Assembly: GCF_000407445.1 (NCBI RefSeq) | Contig: NZ_ASWB01000001.1 | Location: 620,001-684,000 of the forward strand | Reading direction: 5' to 3' | Source: Enterococcus moraviensis ATCC BAA-383 | GTDB taxonomy: Bacteria; Bacillota; Bacilli; Lactobacillales; Enterococcaceae | DNA: 64,000 bases | Shown here: positions 8,540 through 17,963 of the stretch, piece after piece | How the letters are laid out: every line of letters starts with the position of its first letter | Numbering within the stretch: position 1 is the first letter of the stretch | Made by a program: the position numbers and the translations under genes | The notes under the pieces: generated by a model | What the model was told of the DNA's origin: nothing | Database searches by the model: none | The model's input: only the letters and a program-made list of their open reading frames with translations

Positions 8540-8998
8540 CTATTTATTCACTCTAAGAGTGGCCAACGCAATAATAAGAACAATATGAATCGTAAAAAAG
8601 TGGAATAATCCATAAAGTGGTGCTAACAAATAGCAAAATGGATGTTTAAACATATAATGTACATTTCTAGCATATGCTGACAGACAGGTTAGAAGCAGAC
8701 AAAATAGCCCATCTTGCCAGTCAAGTTTCCAAAATACCAAATCAAATTATAAAATATGGCAACTAAAAAGATAACCCATAATACGATTTCGGTCATTGAC
8801 CATAAAAAGACAATTGGCTTTTTGCATAACTTGATCTAAGACATAATTAACACCGCCAAACTTCCTCAACTGGATAGGTTTGCGTTGCCAGTCCTACTAA
8901 AAGCGTTAAAATTACTTGTTTACTTCATTAAAAAGAGTCTTTCGACGATCAAGTAGTTATCTATTTTCTTCTTATGAGCTTAGTATTTTTTCATAAAA
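8540..8998 (-). pseudogene. Decayed membrane-protein gene, possibly the C-terminus of a family 2 glycosyltransferase
   Basis: The longest open piece (8540-8740) encodes a hydrophobic segment with YMFKHPFCYLLAPLYGLFHFF, which resembles the membrane end of processive GT2 glycosyltransferases. Just upstream, another frame reads KKPIVFLWSMTEIVLWVIF, again membrane-like. Stops and frame changes separate the pieces, and no start codon with a ribosome site was found. I infer a gene remnant; the family assignment rests only on the look of the C-terminal segment. Confidence 0.4.
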
Positions 8999-9226
8999 CA
9001 ACTCCTCCAACAAATTTATTATACTTTTCTCAAAAATGTGTATATATCTTTATTCAAAAAAACAATATTTTATATAAATAATTAATAAAATGAATTTTTT
9101 ATAGAATATTATTTCATCATTGGAAAAATTCGACAGCATTATATCCCACACTTTTCCACTAACTTACTTCCCTTTTAAATCCTTTTGTTTTACTATAAAT
9201 AAGAGTAGTTGAGAGGAGATTTCAAA

Positions 9227-10159
9227 ATGGCACAAATACAAGTTATCAAAGTATCCAAAGAAACAATAAAAAAGATGCAGACCTTCTATGAAAAAAATCG
9301 TTTAAATAAAGCTGTTCCGTATACCGAATTCGTTGCAAAAACAGGTAATACAACCATTACAGCCTATACATCTGGAAAAGTTGTTTTTCAAGGTCCAGAT
9401 GCTGAAAGAGTCGCTGCTAAATGGGGAAAACCAATTCAAAAAAAAGGAAGTAGCACATCTTCTAAAAAAATAATAGACCCGTTACCAGCAAACTTCAGTC
9501 AGCTTTCTGTTTTAGGCAGCGACGAAGTCGGAAACGGTAGTTATTTCGGCCCTGTTACTGTCTGTGCAGCTTATGTTGATAAAACGATGGTCACTAAGCT
9601 CAAAGCACTTGGCGTGAAGGATTCCAAAGAACTGACTGATCCACAAATCGTGCAACTTTCAGCCGTTATAAAAGAATTGATTCCCTATAAATTATTGATC
9701 GTTGAGCCAGAAAAATACAATCAGATTCAGCCAAAATACAACGCCGTCCATATGAAAGTCGCATTGCATAATCAAGCTATCCATTTGTTATTGAAAGAAA
9801 TTGCACCAACGAAACCCGAAGCGATTTTAATTGACCAATTCACCCCAGAAGCCAACTATAAAAAATATGTACACAGCGAACAAAATCAGGTTAGTGAAAA
9901 ATTGTATTTCATTACCAAAGGGGAACAATATCATGTCGCTGTTGCAGCAGCTTCAATCATTAGTCGAGCAGCCTTTTTAGAGGAATTGGACAAAGAATCG
10001 AAAGAATTAGGTATGAAAGTACCCTCAGGAGCTGGAACAACCTCTGATAAAATTGCTGCTAAAGTTTTGGTTAAAGGTGGAATGGAATTACTTGGCAAAT
10101 ATGTAAAACTTCACTTTGCCAACACCGACAAAGCAAAAAAAATTGCAGCAAAAATATAA
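9227..10159 (+). CDS. rnhC: Ribonuclease HIII
   Basis: A 310-residue enzyme that cleaves the RNA strand of RNA/DNA hybrids. Residues 1-90 form the TBP-like substrate-binding domain of HIII enzymes (DUF3378). The RNase H fold begins at LGSDEVGNGSYFGP, with the characteristic DE pair, and continues through GVKDSKELTD and an AAASIISRAAFLEEL block. The start is ATG 9227 after GAGAGGAG; an in-frame upstream start overlaps that ribosome site. It is monocistronic and converges on alsD through a shared terminator. Confidence 0.95.
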   Translation: MAQIQVIKVSKETIKKMQTFYEKNRLNKAVPYTEFVAKTGNTTITAYTSGKVVFQGPDAERVAAKWGKPIQKKGSSTSSKKIIDPLPANFSQLSVLGSDEVGNGSYFGPVTVCAAYVDKTMVTKLKALGVKDSKELTDPQIVQLSAVIKELIPYKLLIVEPEKYNQIQPKYNAVHMKVALHNQAIHLLLKEIAPTKPEAILIDQFTPEANYKKYVHSEQNQVSEKLYFITKGEQYHVAVAAASIISRAAFLEELDKESKELGMKVPSGAGTTSDKIAAKVLVKGGMELLGKYVKLHFANTDKAKKIAAKI

Positions 10160-10160
10160 A

Positions 10161-10199
10161 AAACTACCTAAGACAGCCTCTTCCTGTCTTAGGTAGTTT
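10161..10199. terminator. Bidirectional terminator between rnhC and alsD
   Basis: A perfect 16-bp inverted repeat with a 7-nt loop, A-rich on the left and T-rich on the right, ends both converging genes. Confidence 0.92.
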
Positions 10200-10201
10200 T
10201 T

Positions 10202-10915
10202 TTATTCCGCTTCTTGTATTTCTTTATCTAAATCAGCATAATCGATCGCTGTATGAATGAACGTTTCATCATTTTTTGGAAAATGTTGTAACAACGAATC
10301 CATCGGTGCCATTTCTATCGTACCACTTTCCAATTCATATTCCATTAAATGCCCGCCAAATGTTTGAGCATCATCTATAAAATGCAAGTGAAAGTCTGCC
10401 GCTGCCACTCCTTGGAATAATTCTGGCGTAAAAAAACCAACGATAGTCCCTAGAACATTTTCCTTAATAAATTCTGGCTGCTCTTTAGATACCTCCACTA
10501 ATCGTTTATATGGTTTTTCTTGTTTAGGCATTACACGAATATGGACTGAATTAAATTTTCCATAAAGTTTAACAGCATGAAACAGATTTTCACTTTTTAA
10601 ATGACCATGAATCAATTCATTGACTTTCAGATTATCGATTGGACCCTCAACGGAAACCTTTACCGTCGGCTTAAACATCGTAACAGCCGCATAAGGGGTT
10701 TCTTGTTCATCTTTAACAGGAATCAATGCGCCATCTTCTCTTCCTTGATATGCTTTCCCATCTAAAATGATCAGTTCTCCATCTAACTTAGACAATGTAC
10801 CAATACCAAAATCACCTTTTTTCAAAATAGTTGCGATCGTCTCGGTGCCATCCATAAGACCTGCCATTAAAGCACCTAGTGTCCCATGTTGATATAAAAC
10901 TGTTTCTTTTGTCAT
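10202..10915 (-). CDS. alsD: Alpha-acetolactate decarboxylase
   Basis: A 237-residue enzyme that converts 2-acetolactate to acetoin and CO2. The zinc ligands of the family are visible as H176-x-H178 and H189 in FHLHFIDDAQTFGGH, with the family's spacing. The start is ATG 10915 with AAAGGTG upstream; an in-frame GTG at 10924 overlaps the ribosome site. It lies 13 bp after alsS and is surely co-transcribed. The pair diverts pyruvate into neutral acetoin and so limits acidification. It is also called budA or aldC. Confidence 0.96.
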   Translation of the reverse strand: MTKETVLYQHGTLGALMAGLMDGTETIATILKKGDFGIGTLSKLDGELIILDGKAYQGREDGALIPVKDEQETPYAAVTMFKPTVKVSVEGPIDNLKVNELIHGHLKSENLFHAVKLYGKFNSVHIRVMPKQEKPYKRLVEVSKEQPEFIKENVLGTIVGFFTPELFQGVAAADFHLHFIDDAQTFGGHLMEYELESGTIEMAPMDSLLQHFPKNDETFIHTAIDYADLDKEIQEAE

Positions 10916-10928
10916 TATTATCACCTTT

Positions 10929-12593
10929 CTAATAAAACTGATCTGGTAAAATTGTTTCTCCTAATGTTTCATTGTCTCGATAATCGATTGGAATGTCTAT
11001 CACTACTGGTCCTTGGGTCTTGATTCCAGTCAAAATTGCCGCTTCTAATTCTTTTGCATTTGTAGCTCTTAATCCTTTTGCACCAAACGCTTCAGCATAT
11101 TTCACAAAATCTACCGGACCAAAATCAACGCCCGAGCTTCGATGATATTTGAGTTGTTCTTGAAATTCAACCATATTATATCTGCCATCATTCCAAACCA
11201 AGTGAATGATCTTGAGTTTCTTACGAACCGCTGTTTCAAGGTCTTGCGCCGAAAATAAAAATCCGCCATCACCAGAGATAGATATTATTTGTGTGTTTGG
11301 GCGAACTAATGCTGCAGAAATAGCCCAAGGAAGTGCTACGCCTAATGTTTGCATACCGTTACTAAACAATAAGTGTCTGGGTTCATAGCTTCTAAAATGA
11401 CGAGCCATCCAAATGTAGTGACTACCAACATCCACAGTCACTGTCATCTCATCTGTGACCAGACTTTGCAGTGTCTCTATCACTTCTAGTGGATGGATCA
11501 AGCCATTTGCTGAATGTTCCTTTACAGTATCTCCCTTGATTAGTTTTTCATGTAATGATTCTAAATCATGAGTCGTTTCTTCTGATAGTTTTTTAGCCTC
11601 AATACTCGACAAAAGAACAGTCAATGTTTCTGCAATATCACCGATCAACTCTCTATCTGGTTGAAAGTAATAATCGATTTCAGCTGGCGTATCATCGATC
11701 ACTACAATGGCCGAGTCCCCTTCTGCATTCCAATTTCTAGCTTCATATTCAATTGGGTCATACCCCACAGCAATTACTAAATCACTACGCTTTAGTAACA
11801 TATCTCCTGGTTGATTCCGAAAAAGTCCCACTCGACCAAAAAAATGATTTTCTAATTCTCTAGAAATAACACCTGCTGCTTGAAACGTTTCAACAACTGG
11901 AATATTGGTTTTTTCAACTATTTTCCGAATTGCGTTTGCTTCTTTTTCAGTTGAGGCTCTCATTCCTACTAAAAATACTGGGAGTTCCGCTGCTTGTATT
12001 TTTTTTGAAAGATATTCTATATCTTGTGCGGAAGCTGAACCAATTTTGGGATCACTTAGTGGCTTGATTCCAACTGATTCAACTGGACCATCTACTACAT
12101 CTTGAGGAATACTAATGAAACTGGCACCTTTTTTTGAGGCTTTTGCCAAGCGATACGCATTCGCTAGTACTTCAGAAATAGTCTCTGGGTCTTGAATTTC
12201 TGCACTGTACTTAGTGATAGGTTCAAACAGAGCAGCATTATTCATACTTTGATGTGTCAATTTAAGCAAGTCACGACGTTTCACTTGACCGCCAATTGCT
12301 AATACAGGATCACCTTCTGATGTTGCGGTCACCAAACCTGTTGTTAGATTGCTGGCACCTGGACCGCTAGTTGCAATGACTACACCTGGATTTCCAGTTA
12401 AACGACCCACAGCTGCTGCCATAAATGCAGCGTTTTGTTCATGCCGAGTAACGATCAATTCCGGGCCATCATCAACCAACGCATTAAATAGCCCATCAAT
12501 TTTTGCGCCAGGTATCCCAAAAACATACTCAACTTGATGATTTTTCAAACTTTCTACAATAACATCAGCGCCATTTCTGCTCTTTTCCGCCAT
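10929..12593 (-). CDS. alsS: Acetolactate synthase, catabolic type
   Basis: A 554-residue ThDP enzyme that condenses two pyruvates to 2-acetolactate. The N-terminal ThDP glutamate lies in [13 protein letters not shown]. The central domain has [12 protein letters not shown]. The C-terminal ThDP motif is [17 protein letters not shown] with WNDGRYNMV. It is the AlsS/BudB type: linked to alsD, with no regulatory small subunit nearby, so its role is fermentative and not in branched-chain amino acid synthesis. The start is ATG 12593 after AAGGTG. A palindrome at 12692-12708 may be an operator. Confidence 0.96.
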   Translation of the reverse strand: MAEKSRNGADVIVESLKNHQVEYVFGIPGAKIDGLFNALVDDGPELIVTRHEQNAAFMAAAVGRLTGNPGVVIATSGPGASNLTTGLVTATSEGDPVLAIGGQVKRRDLLKLTHQSMNNAALFEPITKYSAEIQDPETISEVLANAYRLAKASKKGASFISIPQDVVDGPVESVGIKPLSDPKIGSASAQDIEYLSKKIQAAELPVFLVGMRASTEKEANAIRKIVEKTNIPVVETFQAAGVISRELENHFFGRVGLFRNQPGDMLLKRSDLVIAVGYDPIEYEARNWNAEGDSAIVVIDDTPAEIDYYFQPDRELIGDIAETLTVLLSSIEAKKLSEETTHDLESLHEKLIKGDTVKEHSANGLIHPLEVIETLQSLVTDEMTVTVDVGSHYIWMARHFRSYEPRHLLFSNGMQTLGVALPWAISAALVRPNTQIISISGDGGFLFSAQDLETAVRKKLKIIHLVWNDGRYNMVEFQEQLKYHRSSGVDFGPVDFVKYAEAFGAKGLRATNAKELEAAILTGIKTQGPVVIDIPIDYRDNETLGETILPDQFY

Positions 12594-12691
12594 GTGTTAC
12601 ACACCTTCCCTAACTATGTTATATACATACAAAGACCAATAATTAAAGCAAAAAAAGAGATACAACTTTAAAATAAAAGAGTTAAAGTGAC

Positions 12692-12708
12692 ACAGTTTTA
12701 AAACCTGT
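12692..12708. promoter_or_regulatory. Palindrome upstream of alsS (possible operator)
   Basis: GTTTTAAAAC flanked by ACA/TGT forms a near-perfect 17-bp palindrome. It is about 100 bp before alsS and just downstream of a weak candidate promoter on the minus strand (TTAAAC, 18 bp, TATACT at 12720-12725). The regulator is unknown. Confidence 0.35.
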
Positions 12709-12771
12709 ACTACTTTTCAAGTATAGCACTCAAAGTTTTTTTTGTTTAATGATTTGTTCGACAAAAAACTA

Positions 12772-12885
12772 GAGGCTGAGCTATAACTTTATAAAGTTAT
12801 AGCTCAGCCTCCAGAAATCCGAATAAACGACAGGAGCAGAAACAATGTCTTCTAAAATAAACACTCTGCCCGACGTCTGCTCTCA
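12772..12885 (-). repeat. Dispersed terminator-linked repeat, copy A
   Basis: Downstream of the GH3 gene lies a perfect 20-bp inverted repeat (12772-12811) with a T-rich tail on the minus strand, preceded by a second weaker hairpin. Between them is the core ATCCGAATAAACGA (12817-12830). The same arrangement and core recur at 43937-44062. The strong hairpin should terminate GH3 transcription. Confidence 0.75.
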
Positions 12886-15114
12886 TTATTTTTCGTTTCG
12901 ATAGTTTAAACGCTCATCAGCTATTTGACGCTCAAAGTCCATACCATAGCCAAAATCGTAAATGTTTCCAAATTCATCCTCATAGCATTTCATATCCACC
13001 GCTACATCTTCTTTTTGCTGCTCAACAGTTTTCATATCTGCTGGCATTTGAAATGGCAACAAGCCAGATGGTTGATGTTCACCACTCAAAATACTTAATA
13101 CGGCTTGTGTTTGAACACCAAAATCAGCAATGATCACCCCCACAAATGGCTCGAATTCTTTCACGATCGTAGGGTTTTTCATTGTGAGAGAAACAATGAT
13201 GGGCAAATCTGGAAATTCTTTTTTTAAAGTCAAAATCGTTTCAAGATCGCCTACATTTGCTGCTGTGTTACTTTTCCCTAAATAAGACCGATCATCTCCA
13301 GCTAAGCTTTTTTCGCGAGCAAACTCAGCTGTATATTTCTGATAGCGTAAACTTATCGGTAAATAACCATTTCCGCTTGTACCACTCGCATAACCAACTG
13401 TTTTAGGTGATGCCAGAAAGACTAAAGCCACATCAGCTTTTTCTGGTGAATCAACTAGCTGGAAGTATTTCCCAACGATTTCAGGATTGACAGGAAATTT
13501 TTCACACGCTTGCTGTACATTTCCAAACCAATCTGCTGACTCGCCAATTTTTTGTTTCGGAATATAGATTTTCGTTTGCTTTTGTAATGGCAGTAACTGA
13601 TTCTTATTTTTTAATAACACTAACGATTTTAGTTGTGCCTTATAACCACTAGCCATAAATTTAGGATCACCAACTATTTTTTCTGAACGTTCTGGCGATA
13701 CATAAGGATTTTCAAAAAGGCCCGTTTGGAAAATATTTTTTAGTAATCTGCGCGCTGAAATCCGAAATCTTTCTTTCATGACTTGCTCTCCATGCTCAAT
13801 CACACCTAAATGATAGGCCGCCAATACAGGCGCAATCTCATTATTGCCTCCAAATTGGTCTACGCCTGCTTTTAAAGCTTTATAATGCCGCTCTTCAACT
13901 GTTGCCTTTTCAACTCCCCAGCTTTTTCCACCAATAAACTGATCTAATGCCACTGCATCTGCTGTAATAGACCAATCTGTACAAACAACGCCATCGTACG
14001 CATATTTTTTTCGCAATAAATCATTGATGATATACTCACTAAATCCGTTCCCGACATTTTCCCCATTTTTTTGATCTTGATCATAAGAAATAGTGTAATA
14101 CGGCATCACAGCTGATGCTTTTTCGGTGCCTCCACTTAAATCAAACGCTCCAGTTAAAAAAGGTTGGAGATGTTCATCAAAATTATTACCTGGATAAACC
14201 GCATATTTTCCGTAGCCATAATGTCCATCGCGACCCGCTTCACCGCTTCCACCACCTGGCCAATGTTTAACCATTGCGTTGACACTTTCGATCCCCCAAC
14301 CCTTTTTTTCACCGAGGGTCGTTTGAAACCCATCACAATATGCTTTAGCCAAAGCCGAAACTAATTTCACACCTTCACCAAACGTTCCAGAAAAACGCAT
14401 CCAACGTGGTTCTGTTGCCAAATCAATTTGCGGTGATAATGCCGTTGTAATACCCAAGGCGCGATACTCTTTACTAGCAATCTCACCAAATTCTTTCACT
14501 AATTCTGGGTCAAATGTAGCAGCTAAACCTAACTGTTCTGGCCACTTTGAAATATCCCCACCTGCTCCAGCGTTGAATTCTGTATCAGCAGTCGTGCTGT
14601 GTCTTGGATCTGAGCTAACATTTACTGGAATACCTAAATCTAACCCCTCTGCCATTGCTTGTAAATTGTTAGACCACTCAGCAGCAATCCTAGGAGAATC
14701 AACTATTGTCAATAAGACATGACGAATTTTATCTTCCTTTAAGAAAGCTTTTTGCTGATCTGTCAATTTTGTCAAAGAACCGTTATAGTCATCTAATGAT
14801 TTACCGTCATACGTTCCAGAAAACATTTTTACGAAATGATTTTGGCTTTTAGATACAGTTTGATGTCTACTATATAACATCAATCCTGCAATTTGCTCAA
14901 TCGTTAATTTTGCAACTAAATCTTCTATTCTTTCTGCTAAAGGTAAACGCCAGTCTTCATATGGGTCTAAAATACCATTTTTGTTCAAATCTTTGAACGC
15001 GAACCCCTCGTCTTCAATCAATGCAATACCAGATGATTCTGCATAACCAAGCGTTGCACCGTTCTCATTTTTGACGAGAGTCCAATTCTCTTGAGAAATT
15101 TTTGTATAGCTCAT
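12886..15114 (-). CDS. Glycoside hydrolase family 3 beta-glucosidase-like enzyme
   Basis: A 742-residue enzyme. The N-terminal GH3 domain has KHWPGGG (283-289) and the nucleophile aspartate in VVCTDWS (D380). The C-terminal GH3 domain begins near LLKNKNQLLPL and includes ADVALVFLASP. Residues 41-53 (DLNKNGILDPYED) form an EF-hand/dockerin-like calcium loop common in this subgroup. No signal peptide was seen, so it is cytoplasmic and probably acts on imported beta-glucosides or glycosylated plant compounds. No sugar transporter adjoins it. A cre-like site at 15141-15156 suggests carbon catabolite control. Confidence 0.88.
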   Translation of the reverse strand: MSYTKISQENWTLVKNENGATLGYAESSGIALIEDEGFAFKDLNKNGILDPYEDWRLPLAERIEDLVAKLTIEQIAGLMLYSRHQTVSKSQNHFVKMFSGTYDGKSLDDYNGSLTKLTDQQKAFLKEDKIRHVLLTIVDSPRIAAEWSNNLQAMAEGLDLGIPVNVSSDPRHSTTADTEFNAGAGGDISKWPEQLGLAATFDPELVKEFGEIASKEYRALGITTALSPQIDLATEPRWMRFSGTFGEGVKLVSALAKAYCDGFQTTLGEKKGWGIESVNAMVKHWPGGGSGEAGRDGHYGYGKYAVYPGNNFDEHLQPFLTGAFDLSGGTEKASAVMPYYTISYDQDQKNGENVGNGFSEYIINDLLRKKYAYDGVVCTDWSITADAVALDQFIGGKSWGVEKATVEERHYKALKAGVDQFGGNNEIAPVLAAYHLGVIEHGEQVMKERFRISARRLLKNIFQTGLFENPYVSPERSEKIVGDPKFMASGYKAQLKSLVLLKNKNQLLPLQKQTKIYIPKQKIGESADWFGNVQQACEKFPVNPEIVGKYFQLVDSPEKADVALVFLASPKTVGYASGTSGNGYLPISLRYQKYTAEFAREKSLAGDDRSYLGKSNTAANVGDLETILTLKKEFPDLPIIVSLTMKNPTIVKEFEPFVGVIIADFGVQTQAVLSILSGEHQPSGLLPFQMPADMKTVEQQKEDVAVDMKCYEDEFGNIYDFGYGMDFERQIADERLNYRNEK

Positions 15115-15140
15115 CTATTCCACTCCTTATTTTACTTAAA

Positions 15141-15156
15141 AAGAAAACGCATTCTT
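15141..15156. promoter_or_regulatory. Candidate CcpA binding site (cre) before the GH3 gene
   Basis: AAGAAAACGCATTCTT matches 14 of 16 positions of the cre consensus WTGNAARCGNWWWCAW. It is 27-42 bp upstream of the start codon, where bound CcpA would block transcription. Confidence 0.5.
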
Positions 15157-15381
15157 TTCCTTCTTCTATCTTACAATGTTTTTCGGCCAGATGCGATAGT
15201 CATTTTTATTTTTGGCATTTTACGTTTATTTAAGAAAAGGTAAAGAATGGATGTCATCCTATTTTTTTTATTCTTACGTCATTCATATTAAAAGCCTTTA
15301 ACGACAGATTTCGTTGCTTAAAATAACATTTTCCCCTCCCTTTTAACGAAATATATTATAAAAAAATTAACAATTGTCACA

Positions 15382-15410
15382 TTGACTTTACTAGGAATAT
15401 TCACTATATT
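15382..15410 (+). promoter_or_regulatory. Promoter of the M-box/LCP/SEDS operon
   Basis: TTGACT (15382-15387) and TATATT (15405-15410) are separated by exactly 17 bp. The expected start, about 15417, coincides with the beginning of the M-box aptamer. Confidence 0.8.
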
Positions 15411-15411
15411 T

Positions 15412-15600
15412 AAGGCGATCTGAATAACTTGTTAGGTGAGGCTCCTATGGAAACACAGGCTACTGCTCAAAAATGTCGAAAGACAGGAATGGGTAGGACA
15501 GGAATTGTCGAATTAAGGCTTTTCACAAAGTAGCTAAAAGCTCTGCTTTTTACGTTTCATAGTGCTAAAACTCAACGATGAGAATGATGAAAAGCTTTAT
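15412..15600 (+). promoter_or_regulatory. M-box (ykoK-type) magnesium riboswitch aptamer
   Basis: The strand carries the conserved M-box blocks in order: GTTAGGTGAGGCTCCTAT, then ACAGGCTACTGCTCAAAAA, then a GTCGAAAGAC hairpin, AATGGGT and GAATTAAGGCTT, with AGTGCTAAAACTCAACGATG near the end. These are the hallmark elements of the Mg2+-sensing leader of mgtE/ykoK-type genes. An intrinsic terminator follows at 15621-15652, so high Mg2+ would favour premature termination. The gene downstream is an LCP protein and not a magnesium transporter. Confidence 0.92.
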
Positions 15601-15620
15601 TTGTGCTGAAATCAATCCCC

Positions 15621-15652
15621 CTTCGCTGAGTTATTCTAAGCGAAGATTTTTT
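15621..15652 (+). terminator. Riboswitch expression-platform terminator
   Basis: A 7-bp stem (CTTCGCT/AGCGAAG) followed by ATTTTTTG lies 20 bp after the aptamer and about 220 bp before the LCP gene. It is the likely OFF-state terminator of the M-box. The stretch 15653-15870 holds no gene that I can see. Confidence 0.8.
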
Positions 15653-15870
15653 GTTTTGATACATAATGCTGGTACGCTTCAATTATTTTGGGAGGTGAAT
15701 TCGACTATAGATAAGAAAAATAGCCATTTTTTTTAGAAATTTTCTTGTTTATATGAAGCTTCTATCCTCATTATACTAAGCATAAAAACCTTTTTATCCT
15801 GCTATCAAAGTCGATTCCTAATGCCAAACTTTATTGATGATCAATTCATATGATTAGCGAGGAATAGAAA

Positions 15871-16788
15871 ATGAAAAAAGTCTTGATTTGCGTATTTCTT
15901 TGTACACTCCTTATTATTACAGCAATTGGAAGTTACGCCGTAATAAGTTTTCATAATGGGAAAAAGATAGCTAAATCACAAGTAAATAAAACAAAAAACA
16001 CCAATTTTTCTGGTGATCAACAAACTAACATGAAAGAAATCACAATTATGCTGATTGGTGATGATGGTCGTGAAGATGACGAAGACGGCGGACGAGCAGA
16101 TACTTTAATGGTAGCTCACTACAATAGTGAAACCAAACAGCCTAAACTTATTTCAATCATGCGGGACTCTTATGTGGAGATTCCTGATCATGGCTTAGAA
16201 AAAATCAATGCTGCCTATGCTTATGGCGGCGCAGACCTCACGCGAAAAGTGCTCAATGATTCGTTTGGTTTACCGATCAATTATTATATTTCGGTCGATT
16301 TTAATCATTTTATCCGTTTGATCAATGAACTTTACCCAAAGGGCATTGAAATCGATGCAGAAAAAGAGATTGATTTAGACAATGTAGTACTCAAAAAAGG
16401 ACTACAAATCATGGATGGCCATACATTATTGCAATATGCTCGTTTTAGGATGGATGAAGAAGGCGATTTTGGTCGTATTAGAAGACAGCAACAAGTTATG
16501 GATGCTTTGGCCAAACAATCTAAAAAGGCTGTTTCATTTATACAACTTCCTAAAATTGCGGGTGAAGCGATTGGCTATTTGGATACAAATATTCCAGCAG
16601 ATCTACTTGTTGACCTTGCAAAAGATTTTCTTACAGGAAATGTCAAAGATCTTGAAACACTATCAGTACCAGTTAAAGGGAGCTGGTCATTCAATGATTA
16701 TACGGATGCGGGTAGTGTTTTAGAAATCGATGAACAGCAAAATAAAAAGGCCATCCAAGACTTTTTGGCTGACGGAGCATCACAATGA
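15871..16788 (+). CDS. LytR-CpsA-Psr (LCP) family cell-wall glycopolymer ligase
   Basis: A 305-residue membrane protein with one N-terminal TM segment (about 5-27) and an extracellular LCP domain (about 53-215). LCP enzymes transfer wall teichoic acid or polysaccharide from lipid carriers to peptidoglycan using Mg2+. Seen here are RADTLM (75-80), SIMRDSYVEIP with R98, INAAYAYGG, and the YARFR...GDFGRIRRQQQ block (189-208), which hold the polyprenyl-phosphate-binding arginines. The start is ATG 15871 after GAGGAA. The next SEDS gene overlaps its stop by ATGA. It is the first gene under the M-box riboswitch. Confidence 0.9.
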   Translation: MKKVLICVFLCTLLIITAIGSYAVISFHNGKKIAKSQVNKTKNTNFSGDQQTNMKEITIMLIGDDGREDDEDGGRADTLMVAHYNSETKQPKLISIMRDSYVEIPDHGLEKINAAYAYGGADLTRKVLNDSFGLPINYYISVDFNHFIRLINELYPKGIEIDAEKEIDLDNVVLKKGLQIMDGHTLLQYARFRMDEEGDFGRIRRQQQVMDALAKQSKKAVSFIQLPKIAGEAIGYLDTNIPADLLVDLAKDFLTGNVKDLETLSVPVKGSWSFNDYTDAGSVLEIDEQQNKKAIQDFLADGASQ

Positions 16789-17963
16789 AGCAGCCCAAGA
16801 AAATCTCTAAACTACATTATCTTGATTTTTATATTCTACTCCCTTACTTAATCCTTTGTGTTATTGGTATTTTGATGGTGTATAGCTCTAGCTCTTATCA
16901 TCTATTGGATAGTGAATTGGGTACAGCAAGTAAAGCTATCAAGCAAACATCCTATTTTATTTTTAGCCTTATCTGTATGGGCTTTATGTATCGAATCAAC
17001 TTAACTATTTTTAGAAAACCTAAAATAATGTATTTTATTCTCGTCTTGACCTTTCTTACCTTAATTTCGCTGCCGTTGATCGGTACAAGTGTTGGTGGGG
17101 CAAAGCGCTGGATCAATCTTGGAATACTTTTATTTCAGCCATCAGAGTTGGTTCCACTTGTGCTTATCCTTTTTCTCGCAACAAATTTATCAAAAAACAA
17201 TACACTCGTTCCTTTTTCTTTAAAAGATCATAAAGGCTCACTTTTGGTTTCTTTGTTTTTTATGATTTTAGTAGCGCTTCAGCCCAATATTGCAGGTGCA
17301 TCTATGATTTTCATTTTAGTCGCAGTACTATTTTTATCAAGCGGTCTCTCTCCTCTATTCATGTCGCTTGCTTTGATTGGATTTGTTGCACTTAAACGCT
17401 TAGGTACCGTTGTATTATTATCAATTCCAACCGACTGGATGCCAGATAAATTCAGTTATTTAGTTACTCGTTTTGAAGTAATGCAAAATCCTTTCATTGA
17501 TCCAACTGGCAAAGGGTTTCAAACATCCAATGCTTATTACGCGATGCACAACGGTGGATTTTTTGGACGTGGCTTGGGCAATAGCATTCAAAAGAAAGGC
17601 TTTCTCCCAGCTGCTGACACTGACTTTATCTTCGCTATTTGTATTGAGGAATTGGGGTTAATTTTTTCTTTAGTTATTTTATTTTTGGTCTTCTTTATGG
17701 TGGGACGTTTATTTCTATTAGCCATAAAGTCTAAAATCCTTTATTATTCATACCTTTACATTGGTTGTGGCATGTTGTTGTGTTTACAAGTTTCAGTTAA
17801 TGTTGGCAGTCTTTTAGGTTATATCCCGATGACTGGATTAACCTTCCCATTTATTAGTTATGGTGGCTCTAGCTTACTGATACTTAGTATCACTCTAGCT
17901 ATTGCTCTAAATGCTCGTGGATCAGAGCTTCGAGAGCAATATAAACTAGGAGGGATGATATGA
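16785..17963 (+). CDS. FtsW-like SEDS peptidoglycan glycosyltransferase
   Basis: A 392-residue polytopic protein with about ten TM helices. SEDS proteins polymerise lipid II into glycan strands with a partner class B PBP. Diagnostic are GTSVGGAKRWINLG, the ADTDFIFAICIEELG loop with the essential aspartate, and PMTGLTFPFISYGGSS near the C-terminus. It overlaps both neighbours by 4 bp (ATGA), so the three genes are one translationally coupled unit. The housekeeping ftsW is expected elsewhere; this looks like an accessory paralogue, comparable to the FtsW2/RodA3 pair of Listeria. No PBP gene adjoins it. Confidence 0.9.
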   Translation: MKQPKKISKLHYLDFYILLPYLILCVIGILMVYSSSSYHLLDSELGTASKAIKQTSYFIFSLICMGFMYRINLTIFRKPKIMYFILVLTFLTLISLPLIGTSVGGAKRWINLGILLFQPSELVPLVLILFLATNLSKNNTLVPFSLKDHKGSLLVSLFFMILVALQPNIAGASMIFILVAVLFLSSGLSPLFMSLALIGFVALKRLGTVVLLSIPTDWMPDKFSYLVTRFEVMQNPFIDPTGKGFQTSNAYYAMHNGGFFGRGLGNSIQKKGFLPAADTDFIFAICIEELGLIFSLVILFLVFFMVGRLFLLAIKSKILYYSYLYIGCGMLLCLQVSVNVGSLLGYIPMTGLTFPFISYGGSSLLILSITLAIALNARGSELREQYKLGGMI

